This document shows positions 1-12,288 of a DNA stretch of 64,000 nt, piece by piece (within the stretch, counting starts at the first letter, position 1; each line of letters starts with the position of its first letter). Below the pieces are notes generated by a model that was not told the DNA's origin, made no database searches, and saw nothing but the letters and a program-made list of their open reading frames with translations. The stretch is from Diphasiastrum complanatum. Its lineage: Eukaryota > Streptophyta > Lycopodiopsida > Lycopodiales > Lycopodiaceae. The position numbers and the translations under genes were made by a program. Location of the stretch: contig CM055097.1 of the NCBI GenBank assembly GCA_029204225.1, positions 895,699-959,698 of the forward strand, in the 5' to 3' direction.

Positions 1-369
1 GAACAGTCGTGGGTCTAGGCCCATCGATGGAAAATGGAGCTGTTGGGACAAACTCCTGCGTTTGAACATTCGTAGGTCGATGCCTATCGATGGAGAATGG
101 AGCTGCTGTGACAGGCGCTGCTTTTGCTTGAAATTATGGAATTTGTCTTCAAGAAAGACAACGTCGTGATTGATTGAGATTTGACTTGTATCAATATCAT
201 AGATACGATATGCCTTATGTGACATTGAATAGCCGATGAAGATATACTTATAGCTTACCGGGTGTAATTTCTTTCTCAGATCAGATGGTATTTGAACATA
301 GCATAGACATCCAAATACACGTAAGTGTTTCAGACTTGGTTTGTAGCCGTAGTACATAGGCTTCAACTG
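1..369 (-). pseudogene. Copia integrase C-terminal fragment
   Basis: Read on the minus strand, this stretch has an open frame typical of the region after the Ty1/copia integrase core: KPSLKHLRVFGC, then a YIFIGYS segment and a VVFLEDKF segment. The same sequence, slightly diverged, lies on the plus strand at 60934-61200, so the two are copies of one family in opposite orientation. Downstream in the minus sense (positions 1-110) a stretch of about 60 bases carrying CTCCATT and CCATCGATRGG occurs twice in tandem, while the plus-strand relative has it once. The fragment runs off the window edge, has no start codon, and stops matching abruptly at about 369. It is a truncated element and not a host gene. 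Confidence 0.85.
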
Positions 370-593
370 ACGGCCCTGTGTCAAATCTCAACCGACGAGG
401 TTTCTCACCATCTCAACAAAACCAAATCCAGGCCAGACAACAGAAGTTTCAAGTGACACCTCTGATTGCCATTTCGACCGAACCACCTTATCCTCAAAGT
501 GACACCGCATTTTGTTTTCATACCATGCCCTTTATCTTTGTTCGCATCTGACTCCCTGTATCTCCATTTGCATATGATGCACTCCATCTATGT

Positions 594-1160
594 TTGCCTT
601 CGATGCCTCTACACCCGCATTCAATAGCTACAACCGCATTCACCGGCACCCCAACTCCATTTGCCCTTGAACCGCAACTAAACGCACTCATTTGCAAAAA
701 GCTCGCCATCCACCCGCATCCACTTTTGAACTGTTACACCCACACTCAACCACAAACAACTCGTCGTCCACCCACATCCACTTTCGAACCATCACACCCA
801 CACTCAACCGCAAACAGCTCGCCATCCACTCGCATCCACTTTTGAACCATCCAGTTTTGAACCGTCACACCCACACTCAACCGCAAACAGCTTGCCATCC
901 ACCCGCATCCACTTTTGAACCATCCCACCCGCATTCAATCGCAAACAGCTCGCCTTCCAACTGCACAACTGTAAACCATAGCGCCCGCATTCAACCGCAA
1001 ACAGGCCACATCCGCCCTTGAACCGTAACCTCGTATTCAACCACAAACTACCACCTTCCACCTGCATCCATCCTTGCACCCTTAGTGACCGCATTCCATC
1101 GCAACCACACCACCTTCCACCTCCATCTGCATTGAACCACATTGACCCGTAGTGACCACT
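594..1160. repeat. Degenerate minisatellite, unit about 57 bp
   Basis: Imperfect tandem copies of a C/A-rich unit containing CACCCACACTCAACCGCAAA, then GCTCGCCATCCACCCGCATC, then CACTTTTGAACC. Copies are clearest from about 690 to 980 and decay on both sides. The long open frames on both strands here result from stop-poor repeat sequence and have no recognisable protein content. Confidence 0.75.
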
Positions 1161-2105
1161 CTTGGGATTCACTGTAGGTCTTGCTTCTATTGGACCAGAC
1201 ATCTGTTCATACAACCTCACTCGAGAAGGAGCCATTTTCATGGTCACAGTGCCAACCGTTATTATAAGGTCAGCTTGTCTGGGACTAGATCTCGGTACCA
1301 AACCGTAACGATCCAAATCAAATCGTGAACTGAGCTATCCCGACTAGTGGAGCAAGGGATTGATAATCTTTCACTCTTCCAACTCCAACTAGATTCTATG
1401 AGTCAAAGGCGTAATCTCTAATTTGTGTTGCTTCGATTCGATTAGATCACCCTAGTTCGTCTATCAAATAAACCTTTAGGTTCTTCCAAAGATTTTCCAA
1501 TCACTATAGTCGTGGTAATTCTCCTATTCAACTACTTTAACCAGTTCTAATTGCCTTGAGTCGTCGCGGTTGCAAACAAACGCATTGATCCATAAAGACT
1601 GCCTTGAACCGTAACCCCGCATTACCACCGCACTGGCACCACATTAAAACCTAAACATACCACACGTGCACCACATTACTACTACAAACGCACCCCATTA
1701 CCACCGTAGTAGCCCATATCTGCACTACAAATTCCGTTTGCATCAGCCACTACATCCGACAACTTACACCGACAATGCATTTTGTTGCATCCGACATTGC
1801 ATTCCATTTGCATCCCACATTTCTGCATCTGACACCAAAAAAATTTCAAAAAAATCAAACCCATATCATTAGGAAGCCCTTTGTATGCTGAGTCTCCCCT
1901 TGCCTTCCTTACAAACCCTTCAAAAATCCCAAAAAAATCCAAAAAAACACCAAAAATCCAAAAACAATAGAAACTCATACCCAACACCAAAAAGACACAA
2001 CAGTACCCAATGGACCAACATACAGATCCTGAAATCCCAGAAGATTATCCATACGAGGTAAGGTCCCCTACAACTGAACAAATCAGATGTCATAGGTTCT
2101 ACTGA
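1161..2105. other. Gene-free spacer
   Basis: Low-complexity C/A-rich DNA to about 1830 (repeated CATTACCACC and TTGCATC strings), followed by A-rich DNA with CCAAAAA runs near 1920-1970. I see no gene. The last 150 bases may belong to the 5' leader of the gypsy gag that follows. Confidence 0.5.
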
Positions 2106-3360
2106 ATGCGGTCCCAACTGCAAGAGCCATCCACAAACCCATTTGAGGGACAAGAACCTGATAGAGCTGAGTCCTCATGTGCACGACCCCATTTTTATGG
2201 TGCTGAACCCTCACAGGCCAGAACCAACCTTAATGGAGTTTCTGCTACCCACAGTGCTCATCTTGAGAGACGTACACCCAAGCTAGATCTACCAAATTGA
2301 CGGTAGTTTGGACTCTCAAAGATTTTTGCAAATCTTTGAGAATGCATGTAATGTATATGGCGAAACATCTCCCACTGCTATGGTCCAACTGTTTTTTATG
2401 ACCATAATTGCTAAAGCACGTGAATCATTTTTTAACCTCCATCATGAAGATAAGACAGACTGGTCAATTTTGAAAGAGTCATTTATCAAGCGTTTTAAGC
2501 CCTTTCATTTGATCGAGAGTCCTTTTGTCAAATTGAGTAACATCAAGATGGCAAAAGATGAACGTGTCCGAGACTATATCGAGCGTTTCAAACGCCTCAA
2601 AAGTCAAGTACAAGAACAACCCTCCGAACAGATGCTCATCATCTGGTTCTTAGTCGGCCTTCCAAGATGGATTAGATGCGAGCTTAAATCCAATGGTGAA
2701 TATATGAGCCTAAAGTTAGCTATGTCTGATGTCATCAAAGAAGAAGACGAGGGATCAAATGTTGACGAATCCAGAGAAAGGAGAACACCAGGTGCTCCTA
2801 TCCATGAGTCAAAGCCGATTGAGGATACCCAAGATCAGCTTTGGAAATCCCAGTTGGAGTTGCTTAATAAGCAACACCAACTACAGATGGAGAAACTCAC
2901 CAATGAGTTTCAAACTACCCTGAAGTCTATCCAAAGCAGTATGCCTCATTAGCCAAACTCTGCACATGTACCTTATAGACGAAAACCAATATGGTGCCCA
3001 CACTGCCGGGCTACGCATCCTGCTGATGCTTGTCCTTCATATCAGCCTATCCAAGCACATACAGTCCAACAATATGAAGAACAACCATCACAGTCTGGAC
3101 ATGTCTTGACTTATCATGAATACCCACCAGAAAGTCCAAAACCACTAGCCATACAAGATGGCTATGCAGTTATACAAGGGCCATTGAACAACCGATGTTT
3201 CATCTGTGGTGAAACCGGCCACTTCATGGTTGATTGCCCAGTCAAGACCAAGTACCATGTTGAGTGTCCCGACTGTGCTAGAAAACACAGTTTCAAAGAC
3301 TGTCCAAAACAACCCACCAAGGTCCTACCTGCCCGACACGTTAGTTATGACTCCCGATAG
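2106..3360 (+). pseudogene. Ty3/gypsy gag, broken
   Basis: This is the capsid/nucleocapsid gene of a Ty3/gypsy retrotransposon. The frame from about 2308 has the plant retrotransposon gag domain (segments SFIKRFKPF and DYIERFKRLKSQ are typical), then a charged coiled-coil-like stretch, and after a stop a CCHC zinc knuckle (CFICGETGHFMVDC, about 3199-3240) followed by a second Cys-rich motif. Two lesions are visible: an apparent one-base loss near 2295, where the N-terminal frame (2106-2300, ending in LDLP) should run on into the FDGS motif, and an in-frame TAG at 2950-2952. Both flanks of the TAG are in the same frame. No protease or polymerase follows on this strand; the next recognisable unit, a gypsy integrase, lies on the opposite strand. 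A dead fragment of moderate age. Confidence 0.85.
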
Positions 3361-3869
3361 GATCATCATGACCACACAACACGAGCACTATAGCACCCAA
3401 CCGCTCAATCTGCTGCTCAATCGAGAAGTTTCTTGCAAACTTCTACATTACCGCACAGTACACCAGCTTCCTTTTGATGATGGATGATTTGTTGATATTC
3501 ATGACCGTGGACAAAGAGATACACTCATGATGCCATCACTCAACCTCAGGAGACAGGTTGGAGAGGTAGGGATAAATCATTTGGCACAAAGAGAATTAAA
3601 GTTGCAAGTGACAAACGCAAGGAGAATAATGTGTCATGGGATATATTTTCACTAAGAAGTAAATCACCTAATAGGAAACTCCCCAAGTGGGAGAGAGATT
3701 GATGGAGAGTCAAAACATGGATGACTTTCCTAAATCATCCATACAAGGAGAGCTAAAATGATCGACAAGAGAGAAGATGCAACCAGAGAGGTATGATGCA
3801 AACTATACTCTCTAATCTAGCATTATTCAAAGCAAGGAACCTTCGACTTATGATCAAGCAAAGGATGAT
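3361..3869. other. Spacer between two gypsy fragments
   Basis: No gene recognised. It links the plus-strand gag fragment to the minus-strand integrase fragment, so a breakpoint between two elements must lie in or near it. Its 3' half is A/G-rich. Confidence 0.4.
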
Positions 3870-4620
3870 GTCATTTGGGTCAAAGCCAAAGAAGAAGATG
3901 GAAAAAAATCTTCCAACAGAATTTTGATAGTCTCATTAACAAAATAAGTTCCATGATCACTCACAATTTCAATAGGACATCCAAATCTGACTATGACAGT
4001 TTCATACAAAAACTTTGTTGTAGCTTGTGCATCTACAAACTACATAGCTTTTGCTTCAACCCATTTCGTCATATAATCAGTAGCCACAATTATGTGTCGT
4101 GCTTGATTACCCCTTGTAGTTAGATGTATCAGTAGCCACAATTATGTACCGTGCTTGATTAACCCTTGTAGTAGATGTATCAGCCCAACATGATCTAGTC
4201 CCGAGTTTTCAAATGGTGCTTGTGCTAAAACTGGATGCAACAACTCATAATGTTGTTTATTAGGTTGCCGCACACGTTGACAAGCATCACGAGATTAAAT
4301 ATACTTCTTCGTATTCTTGTAAATGGTAGGCCACCACCATCTTGATTGTAAAATTTTACGAAATGTGATATCAGCTCCGAAATGACTTCCACCTATTCCA
4401 TATCATGTGATAACATTATAAGATAAAGTCCTTCAAAGCAAAATGCATCTTCATAGAATGTCATCAGTTCTTCTATGAATACAATTGCCTAGCTATCAAT
4501 TGATATGATCGTGCCTTCAAAATTAGCCTACATTGTTGAACCTTTTTCAAAAAGTCATTTGGTTGTCCATGCATTAGATATTTAACAATATCACTTGCCC
4601 ATTCAAGTAGTACTTCTACA
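3870..4620 (-). pseudogene. Ty3/gypsy integrase fragment
   Basis: Minus-strand pieces read in order as the linker upstream of integrase (EWASDIVKYLMHGQP), the HHCC zinc-binding region (GGSHFGADITFRKIL, with a later DACQ) and part of the catalytic core (VATDYMTKWVEAKA, then GCPIEIVSDHGTYF with the second catalytic Asp). This is the Athila/Tat-like integrase style of plants. Several stops and frame changes break it, and a 52-base segment is tandemly duplicated inside it (4076-4127 and 4128-4178). The C-terminal end of the core is lost near 3870, where the sequence joins unrelated DNA. It belongs to a different element from the gag just to the left, which is on the other strand. Confidence 0.8.
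4076..4178. repeat. Two tandem copies of a 51-52-bp unit
   Basis: The unit begins ATCAGTAGCCACAATTATGT and ends TAGATGT. The two copies differ at a few bases. It lies inside the gypsy integrase relic and disrupts its core domain. Confidence 0.85.
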
Positions 4621-5748
4621 TAGAACAATGTTATGGTAATTTTGATTCACAAGCATGTGGTGCATGAAGTACAACTGCTGATGCATTTGGAAGGGAGATA
4701 GGCATTTGAAAAATCATAATTAAGTTACTTGCATTTTGTGAACCTTGGGCTCTTGATAAGCCTAGATGGGAGTGATCAGCCGCTAAGTTGAATTTCTGCT
4801 TTATTTGCGGCACCAAATTGTTGCTACTTCTTCATTTGCAAGTTGGTTGTGATGAGCTTGCTTGCAGTATGTGTTACATTATCCTGTCATAGAAATGTTT
4901 TGCTTTGCAAAATGTAATTTTCTTGCTGCATAATCCAAAAAATGTATTTGCTATGCTCTGTATACAATTTTGAGGAGAAGAACGTTCTTTCCATTTGATC
5001 AACAGCGAAATGTCGTAGGAGTAGAGGAGAGGGAGGGGGGAGGTAAACGGTCATAACTTGCTACATGGCAAGATAGCAGCAACTTTGCTTCAGGGCAAAA
5101 TTGCAACTTGAATGTAGAGAGGGAGGGGCAGGTATAAGGTGATAACTTTACAGAGAGATTTGTCGTAAAGGAACAAGCATTGAACCAGGTGGAAAGGTCA
5201 CTACAAAAACAATGTAGTGGTCAGTACATGTATTTTGCTACTAAATTTTTTATTAGGCAGCACTTTTTTGGGCTGTAATTTTCTAGAGGGATCTTTATGG
5301 CAGTATTTGTCGTAAAGGAACAATGGTTCAATCTGGTTGGAAAGGCCATTAAAAATACTTTTCTAAACACAAAGAATGGAGAGGTACATGTATCTTTTTG
5401 GTTGTAGTCTTAGAAGCTTCTTCATAGAATTTTTTTGGGTCACAATTTGCTTGCGTGAATCTCTTTATAGATAGATGCACATACTTAGAATAAACCTGAT
5501 CGTCACTTTTCCTTGTAGTGTACAAAAGTTAATACATGAACATAAAAAGTGGAATTCCACTGAACAAACTTCCTGTCGCTGGTGCGCTCTGCAAATAAAA
5601 GCAGCTTCCCCTATAATTTTCTTCCAATATATCATTATGCATATAAACCATCCACTGGAGTGTGCAAGGATTATGTCAAAAAAGACGATAAGATACATAC
5701 GTCAAGGAACAGAGAAGCTTAGGCCAGTTCATTTTACAATTACCACCA
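4621..5748. other. 3' flank of the F-box/MYND gene
   Basis: No coding region recognised. The part next to the stop codon (roughly 5450-5748) is the likely 3' untranslated region of the minus-strand gene. The stretch 5000-5400 has G-rich runs and two related copies of a TTTGTCGTAAAGGAACAA string (5160 and 5307), which suggests an old duplication. Confidence 0.4.
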
Positions 5749-8446
5749 CTAGGAGTCAACTATGTCTTCAAAAGCAGCTTCGTTGCCATCAACAGCGATA
5801 AAATTATCGTCTCTCTCTCCCCACTCAGCCGCAGGCCTGCAATCATACTTGTGCCGGGTCTTCCAGTCAAGTGCTTGGCAGGCTCGTGAACAGTAATTAA
5901 CGGTACCGCAAGCAGAGCATCTTCTAAACTCGTGCTTTCTAGTTTCCGGTCTCCCACAATTGGCATGAGAGCACAATCTCAAACCACAGGCTGGGGTGTG
6001 AACAGCAAACCAATCAACTAAAAAACTGGTGGCAACATGGAGCTTAGGAGGAGGGACATTACAGCCAAAGTCACTCAGAAGAGAACACCCACTATTCTGA
6101 AAGAGACGTAGAACGGGATGGCGATCTGCACTGTCACCCACAGAAAATCCTGCATGATCTAGAAATGCTCTTTGTATAGCATCAGCCTTGTCCAGCACAG
6201 ATTGGAGAGGCATTCGATGATGAGGACAACTGACACCTCTCATATTCGCAGTCGTTTGTAGGACTCTCCCCACGAAACTCCGTGGAGAAGCTGCCATAGC
6301 TGCTGCTGCTGCCTCTCTCGCGTTGGCTTCCAGCAGAAGACGCCGACCTTCGTGCACGTTTTTGATAACGCCATAACCGTCCTGTAGGCAGTGACCAAGC
6401 TCACGCATGGCGTCTACATGGCCTAAAGAAGCTGCGCGTGCACACAATGCAACACCAGCCTTTAAATCCTTGTCCTTCCGTGTACCTCCACTTCCATTGA
6501 ACTGGATAACAGCGAGCGAGTGAAGAGCGAAAGAGTGTGAAGCAATAGCAGCCTTCGCCATCAAAGATGCACCTCCACCTCTGCTGGACAGACAGTAAAA
6601 GCGAATCTGCAAAAACATCAAGTCGAAAAGAATAAGAACTTTACAGGGAAGCGCATGATATTAGTAAGATGCTAAGCATAAACGTCTGATGACAGACCAA
6701 AGATGGAAGAGAAAAAGTAGATCGCTTATTTTCTAGCACAGCTACTGCAACTGAGTAATCATCTACCCGACAGAAACCATCTGAAAAAAGTAAGATTCAA
6801 AATAATCACGATTAATAAGGAAAGCAAGAATAGTATGCTGGACATAAAAGCCTAGAATTTTTTATGATAAAGAGGCATAAGATTCAAGTTTTCATGAATG
6901 AAAATTCAGAAAATATGGAATCAGGGTTTCATAAGGAAGAAAGCTAAAGACGTCAACCTACACATAGAAGTTACAAGTATTAGCTGTACAAGATACCAGC
7001 TCCTTGATGGTTAAGAGCGCATTCTTGTCAATACATGTTATCATTTTACTTGCTTCTTCGAGGCAAATATTGGAGGCCATCGTAGACTGTGGCTTTGGGT
7101 TCAAGGCGCCAGATTAAACCCTAAAGAAAAAAGAATCCCTCAAGAACTATTAAATGTCTGCATGTTAAGTCGCTTCAAATTATACGATTGTCAGATTAGA
7201 TAGTCACGTACATGGCATCTTAAGAAGTATAACCGAAAGGCCACCCGACTAAGCGTGGAAATCTATTTCCAACACATAAAGATCTGCCGTAGTGCAACTA
7301 GATCAATTTCCTTGCGTGAATATTGTCCTACATGAATTATCGCGAGATGTATTGCTTCCTCACGTATTATTGCGCATGATTTCTATTCTATCGTAACCCT
7401 TCAGAAGACCACAATAAGCATTGAGAACTTCCACCATGAAAATACGGGTAATATGACTCCACGTACATCGGATCCTTACCATGCCAAGCGTGTAAGAGGC
7501 CTCGACGTTGCCCGCATCTGCACACCGCTTCAAGAAGCGATGAGCCCCATCGGACCAACGGCTCGCTTTCACTTCCAACGCTGAAAGTGCAGAATGTGCA
7601 AGAACCTGAGGATGTGTTGCTGCAGCACAAAATCTCCGGCATCTGCAACGGAAGTCCAAAATATCATTCAAGATCAGTCCTGCTTTAGATTGGAATAACG
7701 TGTTTTGATTCAGATCCAACCACAAACCCAGATAAATTGTCGAACATACTGGTAACAAATCAATCTAGAAAATCAAACTTCAGACGTATTAATCAGGCAT
7801 CCATTTCAAGCTAAACGCCGTCCGATTTTCATACTAGAAACAAAGTGGTGCAAAGAAAGCACTTGGCACACATGGATCCAGCGTTCCTTGTGACCATACC
7901 CATGTAGCAAAAAGAAACACGGCCATACTGCCGCAAGGACACTGATCCGCCGTCTTCACAAGTCAAGGAGGAAGAGGAGTATCTGCCTCCTAGATGGTTG
8001 ACCAATTTAAGGTATCAAAACTATTGCAGACATGCCGCAATAAATTATCTCACCTTTGAGATTACTGCCTCGCCTAAAGTCCATGCATAAGATGAAAGCT
8101 TGGTGTAGGTAAATAACTGAAATAAAAGGATGCAACACCCATCTATCAAAGAAGCGCCTTAAATCTGATGGTTAAAAAGTACGTACGTGAGCATTGAGTT
8201 GACAAGATCGGCAGGTGATGAAGCAGTGGACCCGACGAAGGTGATAATGGCAATGAGCAGATCATCCGGGAGAGCATCAAATCCTACTACTGACCATTTC
8301 CGTGAGTACGATATACGAGAGACCTTGTATGATCTCTCGTCCGTGTCGTTCACCATCTGTCGTCTTCTCTTTTGTACAGGTTTGATGCTAAATGTGATTC
8401 CGTCTGTTGGAGACGGGTAGTTTGCCCGTCTCGTCCTCATGCTCAC
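5749..8446 (-). CDS. F-box protein with Sel1-like region and MYND zinc finger
   Basis: Three exons: 8446-8187, 7642-7480 and 6606-5749. The introns have consensus ends (donors GTACGT and GTAAGG, acceptors TTGCAG and TTGCAG) and the phases agree, giving 426 residues. Residues 26-29 are KRRR, a possible nuclear signal. An F-box follows at about 56-100 (FDALPDDLLIAIITFV), then a helical Sel1/TPR-like stretch (DAGNVEASYTLGM; VALCARAASLGHVDAMRELG; LQDGYGV). A MYND zinc finger is at about 352-397 (CSACGTVNYCSRACQ, then HKYDC). This architecture is that of the plant F-box/MYND family (Arabidopsis At1g67340 type), expected to act as the substrate adaptor of an SCF ubiquitin ligase; the substrate is unknown. 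It is the only intact host gene seen and is more G+C-rich than its surroundings. A second ATG two codons downstream could also be the start. Confidence 0.93.
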
Positions 8447-9640
8447 AAAGTTCTTATGTGCAAAAGTGAAATAATAACTATCAGAAGGTGAGGCGCCCTT
8501 CCAGATTGGTTGAGCCTCCGCTGCTGAAACTTTTACATTAAGCTGAAGGCATGGTATCCGTTGTACTCATATCAATTCCAAGTTATCCTTCTCAGAATCC
8601 AGATCCTCCGATTGGTGATAAGAAATCACCCGAAAACTTGTATGAAAACTTGTATGTAGTTATATCATACCTATGAATAGCTTGCTCCTAGCTCTCGAGC
8701 TGGTGCAAGAAACGTTGCATATCAGAGCAAAAGCTCGATCCTTGTCTTCTGCAGCATCTGGCAAACTTTATTCAAAGCTCGCCGAATGCTTATACTAAAA
8801 TCAACACTGCGCAAGAACACATCCATCCCGCTGGAAACTGATAGCGCTTCAAAACCCATTACGATTAGCCTTACTCCGACGGCAAAGAAGCTCCGCAAGT
8901 TGCTCCCAGCCGGCCAAAACAGCAAGAATCTTTCCTCTCGCTCCAGGAGTCCTTCCTGTGCGTCCGGCCAGCTCGCGGAGCTCCCGAGAGATGGCAGCGC
9001 GGGACAGGAGCAATAAAAGCGTACACCAAAAGAGTACCAAACAAAAACAAAAGCAACAACGAAGACTGCGTGCCTGAAGGCTTAGCGGAAGATTGGGCTT
9101 GAAGAAAAGGTTACTACCACTGCAGAGGCGAGTGATGAGAGCAGCGTAGGCAGAACTGGTGAGGGGCGAAGAGCTGCCACGATGACGGAGAGAAAATGCA
9201 GAAGATGATGTAGACCAAAAGCTGATGAGACGGATCGCCATAGCCGGTGCCTTTCTGCTTGCAGTCGCTCAGTTAACTGCGACGCCCAATTGGGCATCGT
9301 CGTTTTGCTTTCGGGGTTCGCAAGGTTGGAGCATCTTCGCTGTCCAAGTCGACCATCAACTTTCGGGCCCGTCAAGGCTGCACGCAGCACTGCATGTCAA
9401 AGGCTTATTTTTGTCAAAAGAAACGGAAAAACAGAGATTGTTCACCCTTTTGTTTCGAAGTCAACTTTCATTTGCAGGTCAAAATCTGTAACTTTTTATT
9501 CAAGTGAAAATTTACATCATGTTTTAATAAAGTTGTCATTCTTTAAATCTTGTTTTTTTTCATACATTATTGGGCACCTATTCAATGATTCATTGTTATG
9601 TATATAACATATATAGAGCTTAACTGGACCATGTACTCAG
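8447..9640. other. Upstream region of the F-box/MYND gene
   Basis: This probably holds the promoter and 5' untranslated region of the minus-strand gene. The 8720-9400 part is relatively G+C-rich and stop-poor, so it shows open frames on both strands (for example 8849-9241 minus), but these have no recognisable domain and conflict with each other. I do not call a gene here. An additional 5' non-coding exon is possible. Confidence 0.4.
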
Positions 9641-10000
9641 CTAAGGTTTTTAGATGTCGTCACTGAGTGGTCTCGATTCAAGATTGCACCTTTTTGGTGG
9701 CACATATGCCACGTGCTCACATTTGCTTTGTAATTTGAACGCACCTCCAAGAGTGGAATATGCATGCAAATTTCTCTTTCCTTCGAAATCTACTATTCTT
9801 TCTCTACAGAATGTGTGTTCTTCCTTCGAAATGTGCGTGCTCTCTCTACGGAATGTGCGTTCTCTCTCCACTTCACCTTGCATTACGTTGTGGAAGGCCC
9901 GTGGGCCTTCCGTGCAGGTCGAGGACTTGCCCTTGGGGTCTTGCCCTCAGGCAAGGGCCTCTTTGCACGGAAGACCCTCAGACAATGCCTTCCACCATAC
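9641..10000. repeat. Short tandem repeats and strong inverted repeats
   Basis: About 9770-9870 holds degenerate copies of a TTCTCTCTACGGAATGTGCG-like unit. Just after it lie perfect inverted repeats: GGAAGGCCC/GGGCCTTCC (9892-9900 and 9903-9911), CTTCCGTGCA/TGCACGGAAG (9907-9916 and 9964-9973) and, inside the latter, CTTGCC/GGCAAG (9940-9945 and 9950-9955). The first two share bases and so would compete as alternative hairpins. No coding function is evident. Confidence 0.6.
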
Positions 10001-12099
10001 TAAAACTCTCTACCCATTGACCCCACTAAGATTGACGATATTTTGGTTGGAAGAGGTTCCCAAGGTCCCCATATTGAGTCCTTTATCAAAGAAAAATCTT
10101 TCCTTTGATGTTTATATTTTTTACTTTTTTCTGTTGTATATTGTTTTTACAATATTTTCAAGCGAAATTTGCATATGAAAAAAGTAACCTTTTACAATCA
10201 CCTTCCAACACCTCGAAAGGTTAATTCTTGAGAAAATCAACATAGTATATAAAAATGGGATCTACATGTTTGTTCAAAAATTGATATTTAATGATCTTTT
10301 ATACAGTGAAGCACTTCTAATAGTTTTTGTTTGTTTTTTAAAGTGTGTTCCTAGAGCAAATTGCACCTCCTGTTTGTGGAACGTCCCACGAACCTAAAAA
10401 CATGTTCTCATGGTTTTCAGTCATTATTTTATACCATGAGTTACTTTTTTCACCACAATAATGTCTTACCAGGTTTTGTAATCTCAGTAGTTTTTTTATC
10501 ATAGATTTTTGTTATGCAATTTTTCATTCTAATCTTTCATTGTAACTCATGGTAGGATAGGGGGTAAAAGTATTAGGATTTCTTTATGTCAAGTGGTGCA
10601 TTCACTTTCATATGTTCCCAACGCCCTCGTCTCTCATTCCCCTCAAGCTAAGCTCTCATAATCGCCCTCAAATGAATGCACCACTTATTACGTTATTATC
10701 ACTTTGAGAAAAAAACGAAGGCAAAACTGGCAAATGAAATGCCATAATCGGTCGTTTCCATTTAGTCCCAGATCGTACATTATACGGCGGTTCACGACCG
10801 ATTATTTATGTATTTATATGATATTAAAAATTTACGTCCTCACGAAAATCGTTGTGACAGAGGTAGCGAAGAAGAATCGTTGACCTGCAACGTGTGATCT
10901 GGTCGCTTTGGACTCAAAAAGAGTTGGTAATATATTGGTTGTCGTAAAAGTTGAGCAGACCGGGTTGATTTCTTGCCAATGTTGCACACTGAATATTGAA
11001 TCTGCCTCATCAGACACATGTTTTGCGTGTGCGAGCAGCGAGAGAATAGAGGTTGGGAAAATTGAATTTAAACGAGACAGACAGACAAGCAGAGCTCTAC
11101 AGTGTGTACTCTGTTAACGTTATTGGCTTCATTCATGTTTTAGCATCACTTGCGAGACCTTGCTGGCACTTCATTGTGTGAAACGTCGATCTGAGGGCTC
11201 CATTGCTTGGAATTTTTTGCATTGTGCACCCTGAATATGTAGAACTTCTCGCATTTCTGACAGATCCAAGGACAATTGAAGCACCAAAAACACCAGAACT
11301 GACGAGATAGATTGAAGCAATAGATTCATAGATCATTGCACGATCGCATCGAAAAGCTCTGCTCCTGTTCAATCATTATTAATCTTCAAAACACTGAGTG
11401 TTGCTTTCACTTGAGTTCGAGTGATACAAAGAATTCAAAAAGTAACCACGAAATTGACAAGCCATTTGAAAAATAAGCCGTCGTTCTGAAAGGATAACAT
11501 TCCCCGCGTGCTCTCGAGTTAAAATATTATTTGAGCTGCTATTTTCTTACATATCCGACACGGACTCCTGCTTTATATTTCATTTATTTACATTTAATTT
11601 CACTTTTTTTAATGAAGTGACTAGGTGATATAGATAGATACGAGCCGTAACTTCGGCGCTCGTGAGGCGGTACCGATCAGTAATTTCTCCTTTTCACCAG
11701 TAAGTAATTTGCGTTTTAGCACGAAAAAGGCCAAAACAAGATCAACTGCGAAGTTACTGCGTTGGTCAAACAAATACGCAGTGAGCTACGACAGCACGTG
11801 CCGCCTGAGGTCAAAAAGCAATCCTCTCTGCCTTTTTCGCATTTCCAAAAAAATGTCCACCAGCAAAGACATAAATAAATAAATACACTGAAAATAAAGC
11901 TTCAAGTCTTCCAACGCAATTATTATGAGAATTCAGAATCTGGAAAGTGTCCTTCCAATGGGCCATGGCCATGTGGACCAATAAATGCCAAACCAAAAAG
12001 AAAAGAAGGGGGACCAGTCACGAGGGTATGTGTGTATGTTCGTGACAAAATTTTACTTGAATTTTGGAGGGTCATGAACCTTTTTACATTCTCCTTTGC
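10001..12099. other. Gene-free spacer
   Basis: A/T-rich DNA with no gene, RNA gene or clear element that I can recognise. The largest open frames are under 80 codons and lack any known motif. Confidence 0.5.
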
Positions 12100-12288
12100 A
12101 GCCTAACCAGTGCTGCAGATTGAAGGGCAAAATGCCCGTCCTAGGCCTTTTGCCCTTCAAATAAAGGGCATTTAAATCATGCACCCTTCAAATATCAAAC
12201 CAAGTAAATGAGCATTCCTTTAGTTTTAAGAGAAACCTATTTTTTTGAAGGGTAGAGTTGCCCTTCAATCTGCAACACTGAGCGTGAC
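12100..12288. mobile_element. hAT-type MITE, 173 bp
   Basis: The element spans 12108-12280 and begins CAGTGCTGCAGATTGAAGGG and ends with its inverse, CCCTTCAATCTGCAACACTG; the arms match over about 23 bp with one mismatch. It is flanked by AGCCTAAC (12100-12107) and AGCGTGAC (12281-12288), which agree at 6 of 8 bases, as expected for a worn 8-bp hAT target duplication. Terminal CAGTG fits the hAT end pattern. There is no coding capacity; a second internal copy of the TGCCCTTCAA arm near 12155 could form a shorter hairpin. Confidence 0.7.

Noticed and set aside
594-1316. Open frames of 80-170 codons on both strands of the minisatellite
   Set aside because: They are stop-poor because of the repeat unit's composition and encode no known domain.
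8849-9241. A 130-codon minus-strand frame upstream of the F-box gene
   Set aside because: It overlaps equally long frames in other phases, has no domain, and is better explained as G+C-rich promoter or leader sequence.
9654-10178. A 174-codon plus-strand frame
   Set aside because: It runs through short tandem repeats and hairpins, and three overlapping frames are similarly open. No known motif.
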